In this document: positions 31,201 to 33,020 of the stretch, piece by piece | How the letters are laid out: each line of letters begins with the position of its first letter | Numbering within the stretch: position 1 is the stretch's first letter | NCBI RefSeq assembly: GCF_013744875.1 | Contig: NZ_CP059399.1 | Span: forward strand, 1,302,001-1,366,000 | DNA: 64,000 bases | DNA from: Nocardia huaxiensis | GTDB lineage: Bacteria > Actinomycetota > Actinomycetes > Mycobacteriales > Mycobacteriaceae | Direction: 5' to 3' | Made by a program: the position numbers and the translations under genes | Notes under the pieces: generated by a model | What the model saw: the letters and a program-made list of their open reading frames with translations, nothing else | Database searches by the model: none | What the model was told of the DNA's origin: nothing

Positions 31201-32960
31201 TCGCCCGGACCCTCACCGGCTACCTGGACCTGGACATCCCCGACCTCACCGAGTCCCAGATCGCCCAGATCAAGAACCACCTCATGCGCGACACCCACCT
31301 GGTCCGCGACTACACCGACCCCGCAGGCGGTTTCGTCCACCGCCCCATGGACCGCCTGGCAGATGTAGCCGAAGCCTGGATCCGCCTCACCACCGGCACC
31401 CCCCTCCCCGAAGACCTGATCCTCCTCCAAGACGCCCTGGCCGAATCCGACTACCTCCGCCGCCACCCCGACGCCACCTGGAACGAAGCCAACGCCCACG
31501 CCATCGGCCTCGGCCACCACTGGGACGCCCACCGCCCACCCCTCACCGACTGGCGCAAAGGCATCCGCTACGCCCCCACCCCCTACACCCCACCCACCCC
31601 AGCGTCGACCGAAAGCAACACCACTCCCGAATCAGCCCCACCACAGCCAGATCCGACACCTCCAGGCGACGAAGCCGATGACTCCCGTGGTGCCCCCACC
31701 GGCAGCCCCACTGCTCGTTCGTCCACGGACGCCGAAGACGCCGGTACACCGGATGAGCCGGACCGCGGCCAGATCCCCGACCTGAGCCCGGCAGGCGAGG
31801 ATCCGAGCAAATCAACTGCGCCCGAACTCGACCCCGACACTGACGACCCGGCTGAAAACCTCAGCCCCGGTGCCCTTTCGCCCACGGTCACAGACGGCAC
31901 TGGCGCGCCGCATGAGCCGACGCACCAAGGCGACACCGGCGGGCCCGCCCGCTCCTCCGATGGCGAGGGCGATGACAGCGACGGGGAGGCTGGTGGGTCG
32001 GCTCGCACGCCTGGCGACGACGATGACGATGATGACGGTGGGGCCGCGCCGCTGAATGATGGGCGGGCTGGAGGTGGGTTGCCGGGACGGGCTTATCGGT
32101 CGCATATTCCGCATCCGCCGCGGGAGTTCGAGCTCGAGCCGATGCCCGAGCGGATGGATGTGCCTGTTTACGATCCGGGGCCTTGGCCGGTGCCGGATTT
32201 CGAGGAGGAACCTGCGGAGCCTGGGCCGGAGCAAGGGCGGGCCAATCCCATAGGGACACAACAACAGTCGTCGGGCACCTCATCCAATATCGACTCGCAG
32301 GGGCGGACTGCCGCTGCGAGCTCGTCGACGGGCGGACAGGCGTCGGGGAATGGGACGGCTGCGCCCGAGCCTTCGATGCCGGCGTGGTTGCGTGATGCGG
32401 CGGCGCAGATGGGTGATCCGTATCAGGCGGCACAGCCGAGTGAGCGGCCCTCGCAGGGCAATTCGTTTGGCGCCGGGCACCAGGATGACGGCGGTGGATC
32501 GGGGCAGCCGGGCGGCGTGAACGGGTCCGGTCAGCAGGGGGGAACGGATGGGTCGGGCCTGGAGGCCGGGGCTACCCGTTTGCCGGTGCGGCCGTTCAAC
32601 GGGGTTGGCGCTGCGGTGGCGTTCGATCCGGCGAGCGGGGTGGGGTGGGGGATGGCGGGGTCGCCGGAGGCTTATGCGGGGGTGTACTCGGATACGGGTG
32701 GGGGTGTGCTGGTGTTCTTCCGGGATGGGGAGCGGTTGGGGGTGAGCGTGAACGGGGTGAGCATCGATGTGAATGATCCTGCGGTGCGGGTGGAGTGGGT
32801 GCCGGGGCGAGATGGGTTCACTCGGTTCTCGGTGTTCCTGGGGCAGGTGCTGGGGGGTTGGATGGTGTATCCGAATGTGGGGGCGGAGCTGGATTTGGGG
32901 CGGCTGGTCCGGGATGTGTGTGCGGATCCGCAGCGCAAGGCGACAGTGTTCACTCGCTGA
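7221..32960 (+). CDS. Giant (8,579-residue) WXG-like polymorphic toxin with multiple peptidase domains
   Basis: One uninterrupted frame of 25.7 kb, product roughly 0.9 MDa. Order by residue: 1-100 WXG-like helical export domain (WPAGEPEGMWGIG); 105-290 hydrophobic Ala/Gly/Val-rich segments that could insert in a membrane; 318-1000 Pro/Thr then Gly/Ser/Gln then acidic linkers; about 1005-1155 papain-fold deamidase-like domain (C1013, H1102, D1123); 1175-1380 DUF6782-like zincin (H1245EAVH); 1640-1830 degenerate copy (H1696ATAH); 2000-2775 module A1; 2930-5590 array of helical/HPD modules and four anthrax-lethal-factor-like zincins (HExxH at 3669, 4018, 4811, 5481); 6020-7130 helical modules; 7320-8120 module A2; acidic/Gly linker; 8440-8579 beta-rich C-terminal domain. 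The start ATG has only a poor ribosome-binding site. It is probably exported by the ESX core in this window. The substrate of each catalytic domain is unknown. Confidence 0.9.
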   Translation: MAELPPYLLPLEWVAGSDWPAGEPEGMWGIGGDWRTAASGLREILEDIDAAKSASLKAYPSGEGVAEMTRAFDELRSGDNSLEKLAESFDSIAGAADDVGTEIEYAQLMMITSLALLLAEIIAAWVFPPTAPAVEAVAIGVTRVGIRMLAQRLMNRVVQAVAKLVGERAAGFLVREISIDTILGVVQEIAVRKYQGRDVNWETVLVTAVSSAVGAGAASPFGDWLGKKFDDDIIKPWVKGAIIGTGAGLVGAGAGFLASVGTQYLIDGLKTGDWDKAAQNARNALTNIDPRMFFAGASNGAASGMNRARADAFYQNRHPEWYRPPTPTPTPTPAPDDDGARIGFRPPPDPAAPTSPGEPRAGAPGLGPGGTPDGGATQPTGDGSRSGAPQANTPVGDGSGATNPGGTQSGANQNPGGTQVSGAPHSSGGGQGAGVPQAGGGAQSAVGPHTGGGAQVSGASQTGGGTQGSASGGQSGGSQSTSQSGGANQSTGNTQQQSGAAANAARDAGRPQGSPTADTAGDGSTGRPETSSDAGRAGTPDAPRQPPLADSPAAAPSDTTGTGNTATTDRSGLPAAGPAATPGIGGPAQAGGLDAGVQAAPGQAALGASTPQLGEQLPLAVSPESLAATPESPAAVPPGNPAAAAPGAPASPGDAVRSADAPNSPDAPGTANGTTPPSTAEIGRTTTDSDSTQPNSPASDTSRSALDADSQDSRTSADDRPTDDTASDHPLAPAALADAARAASGNPARPPADSTPAQIRAGRPGLRPAPAELPPAEPLRPAPRAEAMGDGSATRRPPSENRAGLTESPQVGGADLTAGLHTDTGEITSLRLGDNESHAREGEQSPQTEVADPQRRPPAAEPGIPESPRGVDNSGLPGRGALDPAHPGANHAPDPLQGEPSSAANRTSEDEPVQMAGPRVVADPDRADGSRPDAEPGSGSRTRDDSDNAGRHFAADADSAAGRRTDDESDPGGRRVDATEPVDGRREGETSLRPEDSEAAARRVSDEQNRGECGRLSLLEIREGTGSRVVRVPEEPVGPAGMSRAELEEAAGARLTRVPRVAAGVPPHDPVGGALLALGEGAHALVVDEYAGPTDEFGVGAHAYVVRVVRDPVSGELMLEVVDRAAGIRQGFPPEVPRELRSVSVVLYDAQGDPVPPRAGAEPGEFPFPRVGTSLDPYPAQVRALLEETEVGRDALALMERYGVRTRYADRAPGGQSADYRAHELLATVYTAGSPQLQQAISVVHEAVHAEFANTGRTVLAHELPAMSRESYIDAMVREEAAAHARQYEFARQLRSAGFDIAVERNETTYFRAYDGDLAGRVDAGLSPDEARIHAREAGIRAIVQAVGTAAWGPGADVANYRDYYGRGYDRFLADSGPHPDPTLRTITDDSALDTVRDLANQRRMSWLRAADLADSTGELARALRLPDYDPESLPSAVDAALARVERNRTALAAQLGIDPADLTRDPLTGPEADRRANLLRREQRLLELSDLLDAHRIEQANATRLADDLTAAAAYDVLDNELFLAGGDGRIVTPRVAVIEGAPPRVYIVDVRGDYDTPLQRAAELDSGVITAMADPAVEVHYLNLTVDGAGAVRVTRTPESVVEANALYGGQAEHLPDPGVARHRADEAGMQRTEQINRILDRTELGRRTLELLERNGVRFRFEAGAEPRYEPDARVVVLDIGVSDVEQALAVVHATAHVEDSAQGDSASNSRDRVKLSRADYIELMLREEARAHAMEIELRKQLRQLDHDLPVDELERAYDEGFHRARNAAYRADPTDLEVLWDAGFLGGTAQLHAFLEGAPATDGQRAYAELYGDAWDAAAGLAGKVETSDPATLPADGAGPSPARAGDPAAAPPMGPPSEPPNSPPAAASPDGPDDGDNSGRADSDPNAVWDAMARNDDHLDALSARLDALAESLRSSAGAADRAAQTARFEELLQQHRADFDEIDTRLEAIAAQARGEAAPEQPDHPAPGNRTADDSAPGNGGSGDVSPGDRTDADAAARREAYDELVKQREELAREREFQRAKRNDRAERFGITDPDTVLGGGNHEGAVLGLYDRAGYDRVETPGGLEQAATVERRPVSPEELAARREAIRKLELAAERVYELDQQIAEVDRRLTELERAGVEGRRVPSEEVGAQLDRLAGERAQELRRIKPVREMRDDLAHRLGIDPARLDVDPDRLEPELRRMYAELDARDATPEQRAEIDRLADGLADAARDVSRAHNRIGRVQDEMARVAGAYQRLAEAVGARMVTSRVAVVDGPNPRVIVFGPRAEAGSPRADHDAALAEALRESRAAAQAFVRPGADIRMIRVIADRDGGWRAERMDPPQLGRLAAAPVNGRGLDVVLWRDGAGEWHPVDPTRPDWQPGRAGDAELKRWSPKDPPDGVSGWAMADVVNDAALPTEDIPAGAVPETVLPVGVPGAKEQNVTGGLPPGTELFGQHIGDDAYNIVRLILMAAQAPQHPAVKAWIQRHPAIGEWVRAHPWLRNVPYFGTAFYGYEWTASPGRNVQPMFRLFDPAEHSPQVDRSHIPEGLHAAFDADYAAWQQVQDWADGKYELFLLNDSEVGVIADNVAVHRLLRQLEQAQALIGRVRELPDGSNPDELAQAVDRLAEQVAKQFDDPSPDAVRQALRDIHDLLRTDADPDRLAQTVAQFMDVGYPELTRDQILQIKNHLMRDEHRVRDFTDPAGAFVRRPMDRLADVAEAWIRLTAGNPVPQDILLLRDALAESDYLRTHPDATWHDANAHAIGLGLHWDADRPPLPGRRAGIPYAVPPLDARSEWNSPRRDPDDDDWIDIYWFGGGDPGGSPAMPPANPSTGGSPAALDEPSTTGGQPNPDRTRSIDGSAQPPSTAAADSETPGAQQLRPEPEAERPEAPKSRLRRLADKLNFWQPDARTGDGESPDPATGADGNSPEDPAGPGNSASDGESSRSDRAEVLARQREHLLAQARQLAGALEVDADGLNGSELVDAAGAAVARLAGEEGPGAGLRADWAGRVTGEIGELVRLAEVAAAAESTLRSGDSIPEADDGRQWQVVESRRVHEFTYPTAELESARQLLAAGGDPSDSPVIARDEHPVAADARARVEEAAVRALLDAQSGTPLGYGLRRVPGVGDRPDSVVLVGVEPHPDRAMDPVVRSALAPEGTDFTYLRVIVDGDGVVQVERWRHIAPEPPAVADVTVPPQVSRPEVADLVDFTAPERALLETAQRLHDQLTESVHEGVRSFGVDPAGRSARELADAVRAEYERRLSDIEAAQHDSSGPPAGHRVRLDAEVDVLLHDLALLDAADITEQRLRAHNFDAPRFTAPSEWRLSGPDRDFIPADPAVARELAALGRQVEVFDSLAAHARQLGIGDVDGRSVRDLADAIRDRTAPRPDQRAPERRRNARIRADIDRLTRQYERSGGDPDRIGLRAHAEAEAVRAVLAEAGGMHRADGVVRLPDGSGLLAVGSAPHPDSVVPVALRSRVAALGDEFAYRRVQFDSTGRVRITDMAVRPTGSDHAEDPAPRRSLWQRINERFTTPTSDMPWPPSTRITGEWGGYSHEDLARVLSERHGVRVRRFNAAGVNPDAVRLFAMALDDLLTRYPSANLHVVTINRLFSDRRGDEPPLAWVAGGGSPFVWRSGTTGFASTMELDVRHASDHESALPPRSSGGFHPPSADPDAYQTAVHEFGHVLDLTGDGRARRLAMSALLEHFGATRPHVDRAEFDTWLRQLSGYSFHEDGRFNPPEALAEAFHDVESNGVDATEPARVLYVVLLRAAGIDPAPEILASLNPAQDSAPLTNDPARQPITDGPATPDAPAAAPRAGDDDSPGNFRRFLRGLLPGAPEANIAPGNGLDGRSDGSADDGSRARASTPEAPARRSMWQRIQDVLNGESSTPPWPPSTLLTDEWADRSHSEIKRILEERHGIRVRYLGRAGADPDTVRVFAATLDEMLTRYPESHVRTVLIGRLPEFANAAVLPGGSPFATRPDREGFVTTIVLGLRYAGDIDAPDTPDSPEPLGFRPRRSSSLIRMSTIHEFGHTLHATGSNRAFARAYASLVEHYSATRGHIDRAEFDTWLNQLSGYSFNRRGGLRTAEALADAFFDVEENGVDAAEPAKVLYALLLREAGIEPDPHIMASLHPNGPPTPGIADLPPAQADPIAAPDDAASRPGADGDGSTDHVGESETPDTPRTPEPAPQPQGEAPRTSDVRARLDAATSPHAELRANTYAAARSWGVDTDGLDPRQVARAIHEHRVRVFEELRAGLRDLAGQPESQLRAARVQAQERLRAVYEAADALIHDLNVVSAAERAMQGLRAGQSDTTVPGERSREDTDSPALDERSRRPDAGAQDLGMSVEPDSPVVAERVAALTRQEEQFLADARRLAVALAIHPIPESGRELGDAVRAVMDGLHARVDAARTALANPDEPSVELGDAEHQVFTAGRVADEIAELLRAADRAAQVRAAVESGDPVPARERARWRRSPERALESRWDAEALAEAGRRLVAFERMAALVRDAGVDPANRSAEQLVAALRDADPATRAEMDRHLAEFTDAGGDPAMVDVRAAAERLALRSMSGGSGGRTLGFTITRMGGTTAMAPRMLVVGTQAHPDLALDPAVRDLLAEPGTVVEYHRVRFDEDGIARVESWGWDATDYDDLSPPPDADGDAEQPGSTRRPTPTSDEPWPPSTELTGEWADYSHADIVRIFAQRHGIRVLRFNAEGVNPDAVRLFAQGLDGLLTRYPGIEVAQMTISALGSVAADLRPAAWVMHRTRPFSWTGGAPSRSVSLVDLDVEFASRPDAHRPVRPDLATAEPGFHPPSRLPTALYTVIHEFAHMLDNAGEKRAAEQALQTLLDHFGATRGQVDRAEFETWLAQLSGYSFSVGPDGDYSTRGPFNPTEALAEAFHDVEENGVYATEPAKVLYALLLREAGFEPDPTIMASLAADGSGPDGTARPHVSEEPDDARPDRTDSGNARADDRDSSGGRFRRFLRELLSGGGRPEIPAGPDPRGADGVDDGSRAPRSDSPAQPEGSGPLTPAHQARLESAERLRRQLADTVHDAVRVFGLDPAGLRTPELAEALRTEYDRRTAEFGANARLEAEVGALIGDLALLDAAETAENRLRAGDVSESFLDNTHRWQQLGRTHDFTPSDPALARTLATFGDQVAAYDRVVAHARRLGIDDVDGRSVRELAAAVRDRTAPDPGRSGRERRRNIRARNEMHRLTSRFEAAGGDPNRTGLRADAEATAIRAVLAEAGGQRLADNMVRFPADSQGRSRILVVDSAGHPDLVVHPEVRRRVVAMQDEIGYQRVDFDDRGRIRLLDMTVVRSSDYTPAGDPDRSLWRRISERFTVPTSDLPWPPSTTMTDEWGQRSHADIVRVLEQRHGIRVLRFNAEGVDPDAVRQAAKALDDLLTRFPRVNLQVVDINALQPQRKGGRKPAAWLADRSSIFVRRPGTAGIGTTMELDVGYYSRRETGLPPSEHARADTFHPPTHYPDGYRTVVHEFGHALASTGNHRALSRALDALLAHYAATRPEVGRAEFDVWLRQLSGYSFHEDGRFNPTEAVAEAFTDVEANGVNATEPARVLYVLLLTEASITPDPAILASLETTTVHPESTPRTPPPAQPETRGPEVPVTTSDGSEPGPGAEHPPEGETPDPPRSAPEQPKSPPANDGSTARPQPEPENVQPTQPETDETGSQTPPLASGGRGAGAPPRPPADGGVDDPTPSGDNPPSRIDSPQRRHERLAQAVWHARMMAEHAAGARRMADLYAGTDTPHADWTRLRAERAELLARLAADHVIRLQEQADLADSDHTTPDAGSSDEGDAGAALPVAPGGDDSGGGRGGVTPPVAPGADDPDGGDGQATQPLSGDGVPQTSGEVEPVGRPGQLESTDPETGVVARQQDSVAVPVRDVADPVREVLRFFDEVAQAQRAAAEGGEFQPTVLTESQRAYLRALEAALGLDGVLADHPDAVRALRELAEIARVRGFSGAPESGVEPGAMRYPEDFAALDIDEVHGDEEYWRFQDDPRRVAEAEAEVNRLDVPGPAAMRAGDDQARLTGPEQVRDALARRLRVDAADLTPERMGRTMAELRYRNLLRAGAVEALADAVARHRAATDDVQRAQIGATRDQWARALGIPEAVVEPGRAPAALAALRGGILARAREIADLADAVQAARQAEAAEPGGTRRLTVEVDGQRLPVRLVADADGTWRVENTDRLRAPEPAESTERLPVPQEDDAPESKLRKFWKWFKDAWQHHDDVPKYPSGSGIDGQGQTLLIEYYGDVDLGGTFNPARILKEIATMWKKRGQIRDFLRGYRAGYNDDFQPPRDRDGRDYEYWLLEADPELVRQRGEIPEHLLLHWAELDEARAKAREQAELEAGTTPDPAQRPGLESDVEAPVPDSELSDPQGPAADAINDLADRLRDALSERNRLGDDLYWAANELGRPLADLTPGELHRAHRELQYRNLRRAGAIEGLADVAQRYLDENAYIPFLRELNHFEQNPLARFLGDVARSEGHSTAMLDWEGVNNGGEPGRDWGDLTYSDQPGQDDGTREWFINALRREELRTERGHWAHMLGVARADLSPHTALGEALAELRADNTERAADIAEFDAAAIRYSELDALVDQLSRQLAELAIPEHIAAQGGVMLEPGVALFDGDPMRLAIVAADLTHESRLADLLAQPNGIAESLDDGSLTLEFRVVWADAQGAIHAGRIAVPEVRHITTEVDGRPVSLTLLRDGDGPWRVAPNSATDPNDTDRQSDPNTAVQPSPRSPQETATARVDLAEQLEIPLADLDPVRLHATIDDLNHANQRRAARLEALADYARALHAIDDYHRRSPEERAFDPRVPDDDPPIHDDTAPAFLREIITDPAAFGERLRGPGPEPRPGDPDDRPEPDADWAALLGVNLRNPTPEQLADAYEKFRDGKIDEYEALTPEELTRVHAELRDEIRARAAAIAELESVARQYNRLAVDAAATHARAEVRRLLVAQEDLLRARDEAQAAVREAVTGLPVADAEVAPARIDQALDRLRALVAPDAETPTRLAALAAAATRLNEADAAVRQGFSDLAAAMERAALLGQGARPIAENFGVIGDRPPVIVVVGWGVFPDLAGLTAAEARHPILRDLRAHPGVTVRRVLLDLDEHGRMRMRVEGEDPPPDDLPTDPDTPQPPATPAPDSGPTRPAGPRPVAPVAEPRPDASESAQPQPITSAHGPREPVQSGSADADATDSVDGLPAAGRSETDAGRSGPGEVAAVDPARAALIRQHAAAIAQREALAGMVRELARRLRLRVDDAALSPERVLGTLAEVPTTPLDSAHSALRGDLQDLAQQLVRAAREAGELAEELGLVAQYDELLQQHRDTVREREFVAAKANDRARRLGLVGASDEWVRMDPDARERAITAAFEAAGSDIVHRPGGLDEASRDTRVPVSDWERAQREAVLRKLIEATERHGDLDGEVRELERRMRELADAGVVRFRAPLDDVAGELDRLARQRGELLQEIKPRRRTRDELAIRLGVVDDGRPNEHALGRHLDATLARLRAQLDADFWAGRADVAEVRTRTREIDELAEAAADVNRAHLRIGQLQDEMARVAGVWRGQIRDEGGFMVTPRVGVLPGDPSRIVVFGSRSDADAPRTVYEDALADALRNSPIAAQLLVREGATIEFRRVLADREGNWRSEPLPPPAVRRLVSEPFNAVRLNVTMWQDADGEWHPVDATRPSWHVNRPDAGGDRNYGKFKTKPLPDGVSSWGMEDVVDDGLVVFQDIPPGQMPKSALPVVRPPGSDEAYGLHHLPPGVELFEQHWGADSYNIVRLILMAVQAPSLPMVVRWIQRHPEIGEWVRARPWLADVPYFGLAFMDYKWFARPETNVQPMHRPWDPDEHGDRSGDTEIPESLRAQWEAEREAWQRVQAWADTQYERFLSDDTDIAQITRELARYRRDQYADTARDLVDLVRERLITGDPGLDRTGDIAAHQEQLQSRIDHLAKEIADKFPAGHRPEIAEALTQIRELLLAGADPDLIARTLTGYLDLDIPDLTESQIAQIKNHLMRDTHLVRDYTDPAGGFVHRPMDRLADVAEAWIRLTTGTPLPEDLILLQDALAESDYLRRHPDATWNEANAHAIGLGHHWDAHRPPLTDWRKGIRYAPTPYTPPTPASTESNTTPESAPPQPDPTPPGDEADDSRGAPTGSPTARSSTDAEDAGTPDEPDRGQIPDLSPAGEDPSKSTAPELDPDTDDPAENLSPGALSPTVTDGTGAPHEPTHQGDTGGPARSSDGEGDDSDGEAGGSARTPGDDDDDDDGGAAPLNDGRAGGGLPGRAYRSHIPHPPREFELEPMPERMDVPVYDPGPWPVPDFEEEPAEPGPEQGRANPIGTQQQSSGTSSNIDSQGRTAAASSSTGGQASGNGTAAPEPSMPAWLRDAAAQMGDPYQAAQPSERPSQGNSFGAGHQDDGGGSGQPGGVNGSGQQGGTDGSGLEAGATRLPVRPFNGVGAAVAFDPASGVGWGMAGSPEAYAGVYSDTGGGVLVFFRDGERLGVSVNGVSIDVNDPAVRVEWVPGRDGFTRFSVFLGQVLGGWMVYPNVGAELDLGRLVRDVCADPQRKATVFTR
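10240..10690 (+). other. Papain-fold toxin glutamine-deamidase-like (Tox-PL) domain
   Basis: Residues about 1007-1157 of the giant protein. ECGRLSLLEI carries C1013, GAHAYVVR carries H1102 and EVVDRAAG carries D1123. This Cys...His...Asp order and the HAxxV/VVD strand contexts match Tox-PL (papain-fold toxin 1), a family of peptidases or glutamine deamidases in polymorphic toxins. It is unusual here in lying about 7,400 residues before the C-terminus, where such domains normally form the toxic tip. It could be a payload or an internal processing protease. Confidence 0.6.
10745..11360 (+). other. DUF6782-like putative metallopeptidase domain, intact HExxH
   Basis: Residues about 1175-1380. 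The domain opens with TEVGRDALALMERYGV, has H1245-EAVH-AE, then SRESYIDAMVREEAAAHA, which could supply the third zinc ligand, and ends in a region rich in Tyr and Gly. Similar domains are found in actinobacterial ESX-linked toxins. The zincin active site appears complete. Confidence 0.55.
12140..12700 (+). other. Degenerate DUF6782-like domain (HATAH in place of HExxH)
   Basis: Residues about 1640-1830. It follows the same layout as the preceding copy (TELGRRTLELLERNGV..., SRADYIELMLREEARAHA) but the metal motif reads H1696-ATAH: the general-base Glu is Ala while both His remain. It may still bind metal but should not be catalytic. An alpha/beta repeat domain (about 11818-12025) separates it from the intact copy. 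Confidence 0.55.
13225..15540 (+). repeat. Giant-protein module A, copy 1
   Basis: Residues about 2002-2773. It consists of a charged coiled coil (QREELAREREFQRAKRNDRA), an alpha/beta repeat domain, a short DGxGEWHPVDPTRP strand unit, then helical segments with YNIVRLILMA, IQRHPAIGEWVRAHPWL and IKNHLMRDEHRVRDFTDPAG. The same order recurs in copy 2 at 29185-31580. No catalytic motif is evident, and both copies end by entering a proline-rich linker. Confidence 0.85.
16021..16740 (+). repeat. Helical + HPD alpha/beta module, copy B1
   Basis: A long helical part is followed by an alpha/beta domain containing VLVGVEPHPD and a terminal YLRVIVDGDGVVQVERW strand pair. It is the first of four HPD-type copies (others at 16810, 20230 and 22261) and the only one not followed directly by a zincin domain. 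Confidence 0.75.
16810..17720 (+). repeat. Helical + HPD alpha/beta module, copy B2
   Basis: Helices with VDPAGRSARELADAVRAEY and IGDVDGRSVRDLADAIRDR lead into LLAVGSAPHPD and the RRVQFDSTGRVRI strands. It immediately precedes lethal-factor-like domain P1. It is closest to copy B4, which shares the IDDVDGRSVRELAAAVRDR and ERRRN segments. Confidence 0.8.
17785..18540 (+). other. Anthrax-lethal-factor-like metallopeptidase domain P1
   Basis: Residues about 3522-3773. It opens with PWPPSTRITGEW and has H3669-EFGH, then SGYSF and PEALAEAF, with E3729 at the position of the third zinc ligand. The HEFGH...Tyr...NxxExxAEAF arrangement is the one I know from the catalytic domain of anthrax lethal factor (ATLF/M34). 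All ligands are present, so activity is plausible. Confidence 0.65.
18838..19590 (+). other. Anthrax-lethal-factor-like metallopeptidase domain P2
   Basis: Residues about 3873-4123. Starts PWPPSTLLTDEW, H4018-EFGH, SGYSF and AEALADAFFDVEENG. The distal Glu of EAxAE is Asp here but the ligand Glu is kept. It follows P1 through a short linker, without an intervening HPD module. Confidence 0.65.
20230..21120 (+). repeat. Helical + HPD alpha/beta module, copy B3
   Basis: Helices (GRELGDAVRAVMDGLHARVD, VDPANRSAEQLVAALRDAD) lead to MLVVGTQAHPD and the YHRVRFDEDGIARVESW strands. It is preceded by an extra partial helical segment at about 19783-20120 and followed by lethal-factor-like domain P3. Confidence 0.75.
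21196..21990 (+). other. Anthrax-lethal-factor-like metallopeptidase domain P3
   Basis: Residues about 4660-4923. Starts PWPPSTELTGEW, with H4811-EFAH (Gly to Ala at the fourth position, still HExxH), SGYSF followed by a short insertion, then NPTEALAEAFHDVEENG. Zinc ligands are intact. Confidence 0.65.
22261..23140 (+). repeat. Helical + HPD alpha/beta module, copy B4
   Basis: Parallels B2 closely, with FGLDPAGLRTPELAEALRTEY, IDDVDGRSVRELAAAVRDR, ILVVDSAGHPD and YQRVDFDDRGRIRL. It is followed by P4. B2-P1 and B4-P4 look like a duplicated two-domain block. Confidence 0.8.
23206..23970 (+). other. Anthrax-lethal-factor-like metallopeptidase domain P4
   Basis: Residues about 5329-5583. Starts PWPPSTTMTDEW, with H5481-EFGH, SGYSF, NPTEAVAEAFTDVEANG. 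All zinc ligands are present. It is the last zincin of the array; a proline-rich linker follows. Confidence 0.65.
25300..28610 (+). repeat. Three divergent helical/alpha-beta modules
   Basis: Three segments begin with a similar helix pair: LRVDAADLTPERMGRTMAEL with RYRNLLRAGAVEALAD (about 25350), LADLTPGELHRAHREL with QYRNLRRAGAIEGLAD (about 26490) and LADLDPVRLHATIDDL (about 27520). The second and third carry copies of the alpha/beta domain (27087-27310, 28385-28610), and the first and second end in short DGxGxWRV strand units. No catalytic motif is seen. Confidence 0.65.
29185..31580 (+). repeat. Giant-protein module A, copy 2
   Basis: Residues about 7322-8120. It matches copy 1 in order and length: coiled coil (EREFVAAKANDRARRLG), alpha/beta domain, DGEWHPVDATRPSW, YNIVRLILMAVQAP, IQRHPEIGEWVRARPWL, IKNHLMRDTHLVRDYTDPAG. 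Many 8-15 residue blocks are identical or nearly so, yet third-base choice differs, so the duplication is not recent. Confidence 0.85.
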
Positions 32961-33020
32961 CAACGTTTTGGCTACCGGCACTTTGCAAGATGACACGGGT
33001 GATGAGGAGATGGCGCTGAG

